Positions 7,880 through 16,490 of a stretch of DNA of 64,000 nt are shown here, piece after piece. The position numbers were made by a program, and so were the translations under genes. A model generated the notes under the pieces. The model was given only the letters and a program-made list of their open reading frames with translations, was not told the DNA's origin and did no database searches. Origin of the DNA: an uncultured Mycoplasmatota bacterium (lineage in GTDB: Bacteria > Bacillota_I > Bacilli_A > RF39 > UBA660). The stretch is from assembly GCA_900548695.1 (NCBI GenBank), contig URLC01000001.1, positions 285,659-349,658 on the forward strand. Reading direction: 5' to 3'. Positions within the stretch are counted from its first letter, which is position 1, and every line of letters starts with the position of its first letter.

Positions 7880-9544
7880 ATGAAGAAGGATAAGACACTG
7901 AAGAAAAATGGTTTTTTAACTGGTGCATTTATTGCGACTTTTTGTATTGTTCTTACAAAAATATTGGGAATTGTTTATGTTATTCCTTTTCATGCTATTA
8001 TTGGAGAACAAGGTGGGGCTTTGTATGGTTATGCTTATACCATCTATCTTCTTTTTATGTCTTTATCTTCAGCTGGTATTCCTTTAGCTATTAGTAAAAT
8101 AGTATCAGAATATCAAACTTTAGGATATTATAATGCTAAAAAACGGGCTTTTATCATTGGTAAAAAAATAGCTTTGTTGTTGGGGTTTGTTTGTTTTATT
8201 ATTTTGCTTTTGTTTGCACCTATGATTGCTCAGGCTGTTTTGGGGGACTTGACTGGTGGAAATACCATTGAAGATGTTACGTTTGTAATTAGAATTATTG
8301 GTACGGCGATACTAGTTGTTCCTGTACTTAGTATTTATAGAGGATATTTTGAAGGTCATAGATTTATGCAGATTCCTTCTTTTTCTCAGATTGTAGAGCA
8401 GCTAGTTAGAGTTTTTATTATAGTACTTGGTAGTTTTATGGCTTTAAAAGTGTTTAAGTTATCATTAACATCTGCGGTTGGAGTTGCTGTTTTTGGAGCA
8501 ACCGCTGGGGCAATAGTTGCTTATTTATACTTAGTGTTTAAAAAGAATAAGAATAAAAGTAAGTTTAACGAGAAAATCAGAAGTGTTAATGAACCTATTA
8601 TTACTAATAAACAAATATTTAAAAAGATTGTTATTTATGCTTTACCTTTTATTATGATTGATATTTTTAAATCACTTTATAGTTATATTGATATGGTAAC
8701 AGTAGTAGAAGGCTTGGTTAATTATGCTAATTTTTCAGTGGTTGATGCTGAGGTTGTTATGAGTATGTTATCTACTTGGGGAGCCAAATTTAATATGATT
8801 TTACTGGCTTTATCTACTGGGATTGTAGTTAGTTTAATACCTAATTTAACACAAAGTGTGGTAAAAAAAGATCAAGCTGATAGTTATCATAAAATCAATC
8901 AGTCACTTAGTGTTTTATTATTTTTTACTTTGCCAATGTCTTTAGGAATTAGTTTTTTATCTGAGTATATTTGGAATGTTTTTTATGGTAGTAGTGTGTA
9001 TGGTCCAAGTGTTTTAGCTTATTATATTTTTGTAGGCTTAATTGTTGGTTTATTTACATTAGTAATATCTATTCTTCAGGTGTTAAAAGATTATAAGACA
9101 GTTTTTATTAGTTTAGTAGTTGGCGTTATTTTAAAAATTTTATTAAATAGTAATTTAATCCTTGCTTTTTATAAAATGGGTCTTCCAGCCTATTATGGAG
9201 TTATTACAGCCAGTTTAATTGGTTATTTTGTCTCTTTCGTTATTTGTATTGTTCAATTAAGATATAAATATAAAGTGCGCTACGAAGAACTTGTTAAAAA
9301 TTTTATGGATATATTATGTGGTGCAATGTTGATGGTTGTGGGACTTTTGGTTATTAAATATTTATTGCCAAGTAGTTCTAATCGTTTTGTCAGTTTTTTA
9401 TATGTTGTGATTTACACTTTAATAGGTGGAAGTATTTATTTTATTTATGCTTATAAATCTAAATTATTATTTCATGTTTTTGGTGATAAAGTTAGAGATT
9501 TGTTTCGAAAAAAAAAGAGTAAGAGTAAAAGAAAAAGGTGCTAA
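7880..9544 (+). CDS. MurJ/SpoVB-type polysaccharide flippase, 554 aa
   Basis: The start is set at ATG 7880 behind GAGGAGGAAGCT. An earlier in-frame ATG at 7856 has no RBS. The protein is an integral membrane protein with about 14 hydrophobic segments and a basic C-terminal tail (KKKSKSKRKRC). The first part (FIATFCIVLTKILGIVY, then an SSAGIPLAISKIVSEY motif and IYRGYFEG) is diagnostic of the PST branch of the MOP exporter superfamily that contains B. subtilis YtgP/MurJ and SpoVB. These move lipid II or related undecaprenyl-linked intermediates across the membrane. A vegetative lipid II flippase role or a spore-cortex role (SpoVB) cannot be separated from sequence alone. The neighbouring FemAB genes also act on lipid II, which supports a cell-wall role. 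Confidence 0.9.
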   Translation: MKKDKTLKKNGFLTGAFIATFCIVLTKILGIVYVIPFHAIIGEQGGALYGYAYTIYLLFMSLSSAGIPLAISKIVSEYQTLGYYNAKKRAFIIGKKIALLLGFVCFIILLLFAPMIAQAVLGDLTGGNTIEDVTFVIRIIGTAILVVPVLSIYRGYFEGHRFMQIPSFSQIVEQLVRVFIIVLGSFMALKVFKLSLTSAVGVAVFGATAGAIVAYLYLVFKKNKNKSKFNEKIRSVNEPIITNKQIFKKIVIYALPFIMIDIFKSLYSYIDMVTVVEGLVNYANFSVVDAEVVMSMLSTWGAKFNMILLALSTGIVVSLIPNLTQSVVKKDQADSYHKINQSLSVLLFFTLPMSLGISFLSEYIWNVFYGSSVYGPSVLAYYIFVGLIVGLFTLVISILQVLKDYKTVFISLVVGVILKILLNSNLILAFYKMGLPAYYGVITASLIGYFVSFVICIVQLRYKYKVRYEELVKNFMDILCGAMLMVVGLLVIKYLLPSSSNRFVSFLYVVIYTLIGGSIYFIYAYKSKLLFHVFGDKVRDLFRKKKSKSKRKRC

Positions 9545-9564
9545 TGATTTTAGCACCTTTTTTT
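9532..9564 (+). terminator. Bidirectional terminator between the flippase and femAB genes
   Basis: AAAAAGGTGCTAA pairs with TTAGCACCTTTTT. It is flanked by A on one side and T on the other, so it serves both converging genes. It overlaps the flippase stop codon. Confidence 0.88.
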
Positions 9565-10855
9565 ATTTGTGTCTTAAGTTTTTTAATTTATGATATACGT
9601 TGAAAGCAAGATTATAGGTATGATACCATAATGGTGATATGATAAGATCAAATTCTCCAATTAATTCTACTACATGTCCTCCAAAACTTTTTTTAAATAA
9701 ATATAGTCCATATAGTGGATTTTCTTTTCTAAAATCGCCTGTTATTCCGTAGAAATTATATTTTTTGTATCCATGTTCTACTGCGTATTTAATTCCAGCA
9801 AAGTGAATTGTATAAGCCGACTGAAATTGCATAACATTGTCTAAAGTTCCACCATGTAGGGATAATACTTCATTACCATATATTAGAAAGAGTATACCTC
9901 CTAATAATTTTTTATCGCCATATTCTTTTTTATAATCTGCAATTTTTTCTAGTTGTTTTTTTAGTCTTGCAATTTCTTGTTCATTTTTCTTATTATTTTG
10001 TTCATATTTTTTGGGATTCATTTTTAGAATGTCATGTTCTTTTTTATAAATTCTATCTTTTAGTTCTTTTTCATTGCTACTTAGCTCTTCTTTAGTATTT
10101 TTTTCAAATTCTAAAAAATCAATTTCTGAGACTAATATTTTTAATATACCGGCATCATGTAAAGAGTCCCACATGTTTTCGTAATAAGACAAGGGTCTAT
10201 CTACAAATTCACGTCTATCGCTGGTGTGTTGCATGATATCTTTAAATAATGGTAGTTCTTCTTTTTCTATTTCTCTGGTTTTAATACCTGATCTTTCATT
10301 TTTTCTAAGTATTTGTCTAGTTTTTGATTCCATATCTTTCATAATGTCATCTAAACTTTTATTTTCTGTTTCAATTACATGCATCCATCTTGGTTGTAGG
10401 GTATCTTGCATTAGATTAAAACCAAAGTGTTTATAACCTAATTCTTTTAAGTTGTCTACAGTAATACTGTTATCTATCCCATCTTTAACAATATCACCGT
10501 TGTTATTTCTTTCCTTATATTCTACATAAGGGTCAATTTTCACAAAGATGGCATTTTCTTTTTTTGCATATTCTTTTAAATTTTTAGTAAAATTTTTTAA
10601 TATGTTTTTGTCTTTATAATCTAATAAAAAACCACGCGGAGCATAAAACATTTTTTTATGTATGATTGGTAATGTTTTAGATAAGATTAAGCTTCCTGCT
10701 ATGATTTTATTATCTTCTTCTAGAATTAAGTAGTGTGCTTGCCAATTGTTTTTACTTTTTAGGTTTGCCCATTCTTTAGTTTGATAAAAAGTAATTTCAG
10801 AATTTTTATCGGCAAATTTTTTCCATTCTTTTTCACTGATTTTTTTTAACTTCAT
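9563..10855 (-). CDS. FemAB-family peptidoglycan bridge aminoacyltransferase, 430 aa (second of pair)
   Basis: FemX/FemA/MurM enzymes transfer amino acids from aminoacyl-tRNA onto the stem peptide of lipid II or nascent peptidoglycan. The hallmarks are seen: two GNAT-like halves (FYQTKEWANLK near residue 24; MFYAPRGFLLDY near 88; FVKIDPYVEY near 120; LQPRWMHVIE near 168), and a middle helical hairpin rich in Lys and Glu (about residues 250-310), as in FemA coiled-coil arms. The second half ends LHGGTLDN...GITGDF...LYLFKKSFGG. The length of 430 is typical. The gene overlaps its upstream paralogue by 23 bases, so the two are made together. Amino-acid specificity cannot be read from the sequence. 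Confidence 0.92.
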   Translation of the reverse strand: MKLKKISEKEWKKFADKNSEITFYQTKEWANLKSKNNWQAHYLILEEDNKIIAGSLILSKTLPIIHKKMFYAPRGFLLDYKDKNILKNFTKNLKEYAKKENAIFVKIDPYVEYKERNNNGDIVKDGIDNSITVDNLKELGYKHFGFNLMQDTLQPRWMHVIETENKSLDDIMKDMESKTRQILRKNERSGIKTREIEKEELPLFKDIMQHTSDRREFVDRPLSYYENMWDSLHDAGILKILVSEIDFLEFEKNTKEELSSNEKELKDRIYKKEHDILKMNPKKYEQNNKKNEQEIARLKKQLEKIADYKKEYGDKKLLGGILFLIYGNEVLSLHGGTLDNVMQFQSAYTIHFAGIKYAVEHGYKKYNFYGITGDFRKENPLYGLYLFKKSFGGHVVELIGEFDLIISPLWYHTYNLAFNVYHKLKNLRHK

Positions 10856-12146
10856 TTTCTATCTCCTTCTTACTTTTTCTTCTTACCATTTTTCTATAAA
10901 TGGGAACTAATTTAGTAAAGAAAAAATACATTGGTTTGTTGGTTATATAATCAAATTCTCCAAGAAATTCGATATAGTCTCCGCCAAATTTCCGTTTAAA
11001 TTCATGAAGTCCAAAACGTGGATTGTCTTTTGATAAATCACCTATTGTTCCAAATTGATCATATATTTTAATGCCTTTTTCTTTACAATATTTAATATGT
11101 TCTTCATAAGTATAATAATTGACATAAGTTTCAGTTAAAACATTATGGTTACCAGCATATAATACCCAAGCTTTATCAGCATATTCAATAATCATATGGG
11201 CACTTAGGGTTAAATTATTTCCATATTTTTCTTTGTATTCTTCGTATTTTTTAATTTCTTTTACATAGTTTTCTTTTTGTTTTGTTAGTTCATTTAATTT
11301 GTTTTTAGCACTTTTACTTAGATTATCAATTGGTAAAATAGATATTTGATTATTTACAGCTTTTAGATTTTCTTTCATTTTTTTGATAGTTCTATCTAAA
11401 TCAACTTTACCTAGAAAAAGTGTAGCCTTACCATTTTCACTACCATTGAAGATGTCATATAAAGTTTCATAATAATCTTCATTATAAGAGACAAAATCTT
11501 TTCTTGTTTCTGTTAAGGTCATTAAATGATAAAATTCTTTTAAGTCTTTTTCAGTACCGATTTCTACATAAGTATCTAACTTTTTGGCTTTAGCAATTCT
11601 TTGTTTAGTAGTTTTAGAAAAATGATTTTCTATATCTTCTAAGCTTTGATTCATATCAATTCTAAATGTATATCTTGGTTGCATTGTTTCAAAATTTTTG
11701 GTAAAGCCTAAATGTTTATAACCTACTTTTTTTAAGGTTTCAAATATTTTATTTGTATCATAAGGTAGCTTTTGTTCTTGATCTAAGTAGTTGTAGTCTT
11801 TATAGATTAAGTCAGGATCTATTTTGACAAAAATGGCTTTTTTACTTTTCGCAAATTTTATTATTTCTTTAGTCATTTCTTTCACTAGTTTTTCGTCTTC
11901 ATAGTTTAATATATAGCCTCTTGGACAATAAAAATAAGAGTATTTCATTGGTAGGTGTTTTTGTAGTAATAAAGCAGTCGCTAAAATATTTTTCTTATCA
12001 TCTACTAATCCTAGATAGTAAGGTGTTAGATGCCTTTTTACTTTAGATAATTCTCCCCATGCATAGGATTGTAAAAAGTGTGATTTTTTTTGTTCTTTTA
12101 CAAAGTTTTCATAAATTTCTTCAGTTAAATGTACTAGTTTAGCCAT
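10833..12146 (-). CDS. FemAB-family peptidoglycan bridge aminoacyltransferase, 437 aa (first of pair)
   Basis: This is a paralogue of the gene that follows it, with the same order of motifs: FLQSYAWGELSK near residue 24, YFYCPRGYILNY near 75, FVKIDPDLIYKD near 108 and MQPRYTFRID near 151. A Lys/Glu-rich coiled-coil arm (about 255-320) is followed by YAGNHNVLTETYVNY and the closing GLHEFKRKFGGDY. A conserved tail (GEFDYITNKPMYFFF) is shared with the paralogue. Two FemAB enzymes in one operon usually mean a two-step or branched interpeptide bridge (compare MurM-MurN or FemA-FemB). The C-terminus is very basic (RRKSKKEIENEVKKNQ). The start ATG has AAAGGATG upstream. Confidence 0.92.
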   Translation of the reverse strand: MAKLVHLTEEIYENFVKEQKKSHFLQSYAWGELSKVKRHLTPYYLGLVDDKKNILATALLLQKHLPMKYSYFYCPRGYILNYEDEKLVKEMTKEIIKFAKSKKAIFVKIDPDLIYKDYNYLDQEQKLPYDTNKIFETLKKVGYKHLGFTKNFETMQPRYTFRIDMNQSLEDIENHFSKTTKQRIAKAKKLDTYVEIGTEKDLKEFYHLMTLTETRKDFVSYNEDYYETLYDIFNGSENGKATLFLGKVDLDRTIKKMKENLKAVNNQISILPIDNLSKSAKNKLNELTKQKENYVKEIKKYEEYKEKYGNNLTLSAHMIIEYADKAWVLYAGNHNVLTETYVNYYTYEEHIKYCKEKGIKIYDQFGTIGDLSKDNPRFGLHEFKRKFGGDYIEFLGEFDYITNKPMYFFFTKLVPIYRKMVRRKSKKEIENEVKKNQ

Positions 12147-12197
12147 ATGTTTTCATCCTTTCTTTTATTAGTATATCATAAAAGTTTTTATTTCAAC

Positions 12198-12220
12198 AAA
12201 AAAGAACACAGTTTGTGTTC
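12198..12220 (-). terminator. Terminator of the minus-strand miniprotein gene
   Basis: Read on the minus strand, GAACACA pairs with TGTGTTC around a 3-base loop, followed by six T. It overlaps the stop codon. Confidence 0.8.
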
Positions 12221-12404
12221 ATAACATATACATACCATCTTCTTTTTTTAAATAATCATTTTGTCCACCTTGTTCTAATTTTGCAACTCTTTTTTTTAAA
12301 GCATTTATTTCAGCTTTTAATTTTTCTATTTCTTGTTCTAAATTTTTAGGAGTTGGTTGATAGGACATCGTAGGTGGAATATAAGGATACGGAAATTGAT
12401 TCAT
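12219..12404 (-). CDS. Coiled-coil miniprotein, 61 aa, function unknown
   Basis: The N-terminus is rich in Pro and Tyr (FPYPYIPPTMSYQP), followed by a clear heptad-type coiled coil (about residues 22-46, LEQEIEKLKAEI...LKKRVAKLE) and a short tail ending in MYML. It has its own ribosome binding site (GGAGTAAAAA) and a strong terminator, so it is a stand-alone gene. The Pro/Tyr head plus coiled coil resembles small coat or cell-surface assembly proteins of spore formers, but this is a guess. Confidence 0.7.
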   Translation of the reverse strand: MNQFPYPYIPPTMSYQPTPKNLEQEIEKLKAEINALKKRVAKLEQGGQNDYLKKEDGMYML

Positions 12405-12480
12405 TTTTTACTCCTTTCCTGTTGCTTTATTATATGCACATTTATTTATTTCTGTTATAATATATGAAGGATGTGATATT

Positions 12481-13131
12481 ATGAGACTTAGAAATGTAAA
12501 AAATAAAGAAGAAATTTTAAATGCCTCTTCATTTTTGGTAAAAAATCCAAAAGATTATTGTGGTAGATGGAATATATATTTTGGTAATAAGAATCCTATC
12601 TATATAGAGATTGGTATGGGTAAGGGACAGTTTATTAGAGAACATGCTAAAAAATTTCCTAATATTAATTTTATTGGGATTGAAAAATATGATAGTGTTG
12701 TTGCTAAATGTTTACCTAAAATAGATGAAGAATTAACTAATTTAGCTATTATTAGAATGGACGCTTTAGAAATTAATCAAGTTTTTGATAAAGAAATTAG
12801 TAAAATATTTTTAAACTTTTCAGATCCTTGGCCTAAAAAACGTCATCATTTGCGTCGACTTTCTAGTAAAGTTTTCTTAGAAAAGTATGAGAAAATTTTT
12901 ATTTTAGATAAAGATATTTGTATGAGAACTGATAATGAAGATTTGTTTTGTTATTCTTTAATGAGTTTTAGTGAAGCTGGTTATATTCTTCGTAATTTAA
13001 CCTTTGATTTACATAGAGATTATCAGAAAGATGAACTTATTACTACAGAATATGAAGATCGTTTTTCAGAACGTGGTATGCCTATTTATAGTGTAGAAGC
13101 TGTAAAAGTGTCTAAAAAAGTAAACAAATAG
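12481..13131 (+). CDS. trmB: tRNA (guanine46-N7)-methyltransferase TrmB, 216 aa
   Basis: TrmB methylates N7 of G46 in the variable loop of tRNAs, using S-adenosylmethionine. Visible are the SAM-binding motif IEIGMGKGQFI (near residue 42), the acidic GIEKYDSV that holds the ribose, IRMDA, and the diagnostic NFSDPWPKKRHHLRRL block (near 117) with the catalytic Asp and tRNA-contacting Lys/Arg/His. The length is normal for Bacillota. RBS AAGGATGTGATATT precedes the ATG. The gene is followed 8 bases later by the promoter of the lipoprotein gene, so it is probably monocistronic. Confidence 0.95.
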   Translation: MRLRNVKNKEEILNASSFLVKNPKDYCGRWNIYFGNKNPIYIEIGMGKGQFIREHAKKFPNINFIGIEKYDSVVAKCLPKIDEELTNLAIIRMDALEINQVFDKEISKIFLNFSDPWPKKRHHLRRLSSKVFLEKYEKIFILDKDICMRTDNEDLFCYSLMSFSEAGYILRNLTFDLHRDYQKDELITTEYEDRFSERGMPIYSVEAVKVSKKVNK

Positions 13132-13139
13132 AAAAAATT

Positions 13140-13167
13140 TTTACATTTATTAAAAATTTGATATAAT
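13140..13167 (+). promoter_or_regulatory. Sigma-A promoter of the lipoprotein-YtxH cluster
   Basis: TTTACA (13140-13145), a 16-base spacer and TATAAT (13162-13167), 21 bases before the lipoprotein ATG. Confidence 0.72.
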
Positions 13168-13187
13168 GTAGTAAGAGTAGGTGAAAT

Positions 13188-13859
13188 ATGAAAAAGAAAA
13201 TAGTTTTACTCTCTATTTTATTATTGCTTGTATCTGGGTGTAGTATTCATCAATTGAGTCCTACAAATTTTGCAGATAATATCGAGTTTATTTTGTCTCA
13301 AAATACAGATTTAGCAAATGTTAATTTTGATGGATATGAGTATTATGTACCAAAGGGCATGAGGTTTGTTAATAAAGATGAGTATAATGCTTTGTTACAG
13401 GATCGTTTTGCTAATCAGTATTATTTATATATTGATGCTATCAGTTATTTTCATCATACAAAAAATACTTATAAAGTAGATAAAGATGCTTATTATTCTA
13501 AAAGGTTAAATTATAATAAAAAGACAGGTTATATTGAAATTAACAAAGTAGATAATCAGTATTTTGTAGAATTTGTTTTTAATTATGGAAAAATAGAAGC
13601 CTATGTTTCTAAGGAACATCTTGTTTATGCAATCAATAATATGTGTTATATTCTACAATCTATTCGTTATCATGATAAAGTATTAGAAAGTTTAATAGGT
13701 AATAATGTATTAAATTATAAAGAAGAAACATTTAATATTTTTGAGTCTAAATCTGATGATAACTCTTCTTTAAAATATGAGGATTATGAGGAAGCAGATA
13801 TGAATAGAAATAATGGTGCTATTGATGGTGATAATTTCGAAATAAATGAAGTGGATTAG
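13188..13859 (+). CDS. Predicted lipoprotein, 223 aa, function unknown
   Basis: The N-terminus (MKKKIVLLSILLLLVSGC) is a type II signal peptide with the lipobox VSGC, so the mature protein starts at Cys18 and sits on the outer face of the membrane. The rest is rich in Tyr, Asn and Asp with no known motif. The last 30 residues are highly acidic and likely disordered. The next gene begins 13 bases after the stop and both follow one promoter. I do not recognise the family. Confidence 0.82.
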   Translation: MKKKIVLLSILLLLVSGCSIHQLSPTNFADNIEFILSQNTDLANVNFDGYEYYVPKGMRFVNKDEYNALLQDRFANQYYLYIDAISYFHHTKNTYKVDKDAYYSKRLNYNKKTGYIEINKVDNQYFVEFVFNYGKIEAYVSKEHLVYAINNMCYILQSIRYHDKVLESLIGNNVLNYKEETFNIFESKSDDNSSLKYEDYEEADMNRNNGAIDGDNFEINEVD

Positions 13860-13872
13860 AAGAGGTGGAATT

Positions 13873-14952
13873 ATGGGTGTTTTTGATAAAATTAAAAATG
13901 CTCTTTTTGAAGAAGAGTATGTAGAGGTTGAGGAAAAACCAAAAACTAAACCAAAATCAAAGAAAGATAAACCAAAAAGAGAAGTTAAGGAGTCTATCAA
14001 GGTTCATGAAAATAAACCAATTGCTAAAAAAGTGGTTTTACCTGAAAGAAGAGAAGAAGTTCTTGAAGATTTAGAAGAATATGAACCAGAAGAGGAAGAC
14101 TTTGAAATTGTTCCTGAACGTGAAGAAAAACACGATACTGCAGAATTTAAATTTCCAGCAGTTGATGATCAAGAATTTAGAGATGATGAATATTATCAAG
14201 AACCTAAAATTGTTGAAGTAGTAGATAGAGAGGAAGAACAGAAGGAAAAAGAGTCAACGCCTTATCATATGGAACGAGAACCAGAATTATATCATGGTCA
14301 TGTGGATTCTAACTTATATTCTGGTAAAAAAGATTCAGGTTTATATCATAATGAATACCATAGTTCTGTTTCTATTCAAGAATACGGTACTTATGAGAAA
14401 AAAGAAGCTAAGCCAGCTTTTAAGCCCTCACCAATCATATCTCCTATTTATGGTATTTTAGATAAGAATTATAAGAAAGAAGAAATAGCTCCTAAAAGAG
14501 AAGTACGCTTATCTAGTTATACTAGAGAACATATGAATGTTGATGATGTTCGGAGAAAAGCTTATGGTAATTTAGCTGATGATATAGCAGCTGATATTGA
14601 TGGTAGGGAACCTGATTTTCCAGTGGAAGAGGAAGTGACTGAAGAAGAAGTTGCTGATAATTTATTGGTTGATTTAAGTAATGATGATGAAAAACCAAAG
14701 GTATCAGAAGTTACAGTTGGTGATGCTGAAGAATATTTTAGAGATTTAGGGTTAGAATATAATATAGATTATAAAGACTCTAGCAAGGAGAAGGCAACTG
14801 GTCGACGTGTTACAGAAGAATATGATGAAGATGAAAAGGTTGCAGCAGCTATTGATACAGTAGAGGAAAAGAAAAATACATCTAGTGAAGGTACTGACGA
14901 TAATTTGTTTGACTTAATTGATTCAATGTATGAAAATACGGAAGAAGAATAG
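13873..14952 (+). CDS. Acidic, mostly disordered protein with N-terminal amphipathic helix, 359 aa
   Basis: The start is set at ATG 13873, behind AGAGGTGGAATT; the upstream in-frame ATG lies inside the lipoprotein gene. The N-terminus (MGVFDKIKNALFEEE) could be a membrane-surface amphipathic helix, like those that tether SepF-type division proteins. A Lys/Pro stretch follows, and then long Glu-rich, low-complexity sequence. A compact ordered-looking element, FKPSPIISPIYGILDKNY (about residues 182-200), is flanked by disorder. The C-terminus ends in a short hydrophobic/acidic peptide (DNLFDLIDSMYEN), a likely binding motif. It could be a scaffold for envelope or division factors, together with the two membrane proteins that follow. 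Function is unknown. Confidence 0.78.
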   Translation: MGVFDKIKNALFEEEYVEVEEKPKTKPKSKKDKPKREVKESIKVHENKPIAKKVVLPERREEVLEDLEEYEPEEEDFEIVPEREEKHDTAEFKFPAVDDQEFRDDEYYQEPKIVEVVDREEEQKEKESTPYHMEREPELYHGHVDSNLYSGKKDSGLYHNEYHSSVSIQEYGTYEKKEAKPAFKPSPIISPIYGILDKNYKKEEIAPKREVRLSSYTREHMNVDDVRRKAYGNLADDIAADIDGREPDFPVEEEVTEEEVADNLLVDLSNDDEKPKVSEVTVGDAEEYFRDLGLEYNIDYKDSSKEKATGRRVTEEYDEDEKVAAAIDTVEEKKNTSSEGTDDNLFDLIDSMYENTEEE

Positions 14953-14963
14953 GAGGGACTTAA

Positions 14964-15254
14964 ATGGATGTACTAAATGCTATTTTACCGGTATTATTAT
15001 ATATCTTCGGGATTATATTATTAATAGTATTAATTATTTTAGGAATAAGGATGATTCAAATCTTAGATAAGGTTGACCGTGTTGTCGATAATGTTGAGGA
15101 AAAAGTTAATTCTTTTAATGGTTTTTTCGAGGTATTAGATAAAACTGGATATGGCATATCTGTCATTGGAGATAAGGTGATTAATTTATTTTCTTCAGTG
15201 ATTGCTAAAATATTTAATAGAAATAAAAAGGATGAGGAGGATATATATGAGTAA
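14964..15254 (+). CDS. DUF948-like membrane protein, 96 aa
   Basis: A single N-terminal transmembrane helix (about residues 7-30, ILPVLLYIFGIILLIVLIIL) is followed by a predicted helical region with heptads (ILDKVDRVVDNVEEKVNSFNGFFEVLD) and a short basic tail. This architecture is like the DUF948 proteins that commonly sit next to YtxH genes in Bacilli. The gene starts 11 bases after the acidic protein and overlaps the YtxH gene by 8 bases. It is probably part of an envelope-stress or division module, but the biochemical role is unknown. Confidence 0.75.
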   Translation: MDVLNAILPVLLYIFGIILLIVLIILGIRMIQILDKVDRVVDNVEEKVNSFNGFFEVLDKTGYGISVIGDKVINLFSSVIAKIFNRNKKDEEDIYE

Positions 15255-15663
15255 AGAAAAAAAATCTGGATTAGGTAAGTTTGTTGCTGGAGCAGCAATT
15301 GGAGCAGGACTTGGAATTTTATTTGCTCCTAGAAAAGGTAGTGAAACTAGAGCGGCTTTAAAAGAGAAAATGACTGAGTTGGTTAATCAAATTAAAAATA
15401 TTGATATGGAAGAAGTAAAAGAAGAGTTTAATCATAAACTAGCAGAGATTAAAGCTGATCTTGCTGATTTGGATAAAGAAAAAGTGTTGGAAATTGCTAA
15501 AGAAAAAACTGAGCAATTAAAAATGAAAGCTCAAGAATTAGTTGATTTAGCGGTTGATAAAGGTACTCCAGTATTAAGAGATGCTGCTGAAGAAGTTCGC
15601 TTGAAGGCAATTGAAGTTACTAAAGAAGTATTAAAGAAATTAGAAAAAGAAGGGAAGAAATAA
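15247..15663 (+). CDS. YtxH-domain protein, 138 aa
   Basis: The start is set at ATG 15247, behind GATGAGGAGG. The N-terminus has the YtxH signature: a glycine/alanine-rich membrane helix KFVAGAAIGAGLGILFAPRKGSE (about residues 10-32), then long amphipathic helices rich in Lys, Glu and Ala (LKEKMTELVNQIKN ... VTKEVLKKLEKEGKK). YtxH proteins are small membrane-anchored helical proteins, often general-stress genes, of unknown biochemical role. The gene overlaps the DUF948-like gene by 8 bases, as in other Bacilli where the two are neighbours. Confidence 0.88.
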   Translation: MSKEKKSGLGKFVAGAAIGAGLGILFAPRKGSETRAALKEKMTELVNQIKNIDMEEVKEEFNHKLAEIKADLADLDKEKVLEIAKEKTEQLKMKAQELVDLAVDKGTPVLRDAAEEVRLKAIEVTKEVLKKLEKEGKK

Positions 15664-15684
15664 TTCTTTTCTTTTTTTTGGTAC

Positions 15685-15713
15685 TTTTCAAAGATTAAAA
15701 TATATGATATATT
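15685..15713 (+). promoter_or_regulatory. Probable promoter of the Tyr T-box operon
   Basis: TTTTCA (15685-15690), 17 bases, TATATT (15708-15713). The match is modest, but the position just before the T-box leader fits. Confidence 0.5.
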
Positions 15714-15719
15714 AGATAC

Positions 15720-15931
15720 ATAATTTTTTATTGATAAGTGGATTAGTAATGATTATTTTTTATTTATAGAGATTTAGTGGTTGGTGAAAACTAAAATGAG
15801 AATAGTTATGAAATACGACATTTGGAGAAAAATCGTTTATCGCGTTAAGATATTTGAGAGTATAGAGAAATCTATAAATTAAGGTGGTACCGCGAACTAT
15901 TCGTCCTTATTTGGGAGAATAGTTTTTTTGT
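15720..15931 (+). ncRNA. T-box leader (tyrosine), upstream of CYTH gene and tyrS
   Basis: Stem I carries AGAGATTTAGTGGTTGGTGAAAAC. The specifier loop ATGAAATACGAC presents TAC (15814-15816), a tyrosine codon. The antiterminator sequence AAGGTGGTACCGCG is at 15881-15894. The terminator AACTATTC / GAATAGTT plus T-run spans 15895-15931. It should read through when tRNA-Tyr is uncharged, switching on both the CYTH gene and tyrS. Confidence 0.94.
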
Positions 15932-15944
15932 TGGAGGTGTTTAT

Positions 15945-16490
15945 ATGAATACTGAGTATGAAGTTAGAGTGTTAGGAATTGATGCTTCGAAAATTGAAAA
16001 GCAGTTGGAAGCTTTGGGAGCCGTCTTGCAATGGGATCATTTGCAAAAAAGATATGTTTATGATTTTATACCAAAAATAGAGGGTAAATGGATTAGATTA
16101 CGAACTAATGGTGAGAAGACAACATTAACTATTAAAAATATTGTTTCTTCGGAGATAGATGGAACACAAGAATTAGAAATTGCAGTGGATGATTTTTTCA
16201 AGACTAATTTATTGCTTAATGAACTTGGTTTTGAAGCGAAAGGTTATCAAGAGAATAGGAGACGCCAATATATGTTGGATGGTGTTGAAATAGATATTGA
16301 TTCTTGGCCTTTGATTCCTACTTATTTGGAAATTGAGGGTAAAAGCGAAGAGGCAGTATATCAAGTGTTAGATAAATTAAAAATTTCAAAAGATTCTGTT
16401 ACTACTAGAGATGTAGAGGGAATTTATTTGGATTATGGTTATCAATTAGATAAAATATATAATTTAAGATTAGAGGAGGAAAGAAAATGA
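15945..16490 (+). CDS. CYTH-domain protein (CyaB / triphosphatase family), 181 aa
   Basis: CYTH proteins form an eight-stranded tunnel that binds triphosphates with metal; members include class IV adenylate cyclases and thiamine- or tripolyphosphatases. Motifs seen in order are the N-terminal ExExK-type signature (EYEVRV, residues 4-9, with Arg in place of the usual Lys), KRYVYDF, WIRLRTNGEKTTLTIKN (near 47-65), QELEIAVDDF, YQENRRRQY and PTYLEIEGKSEE. The fold assignment is good; substrate is unknown. The Lys-to-Arg change may alter activity. It shares the Tyr T-box with tyrS and overlaps it by 4 bases (ATGA). Confidence 0.85.
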   Translation: MNTEYEVRVLGIDASKIEKQLEALGAVLQWDHLQKRYVYDFIPKIEGKWIRLRTNGEKTTLTIKNIVSSEIDGTQELEIAVDDFFKTNLLLNELGFEAKGYQENRRRQYMLDGVEIDIDSWPLIPTYLEIEGKSEEAVYQVLDKLKISKDSVTTRDVEGIYLDYGYQLDKIYNLRLEEERK

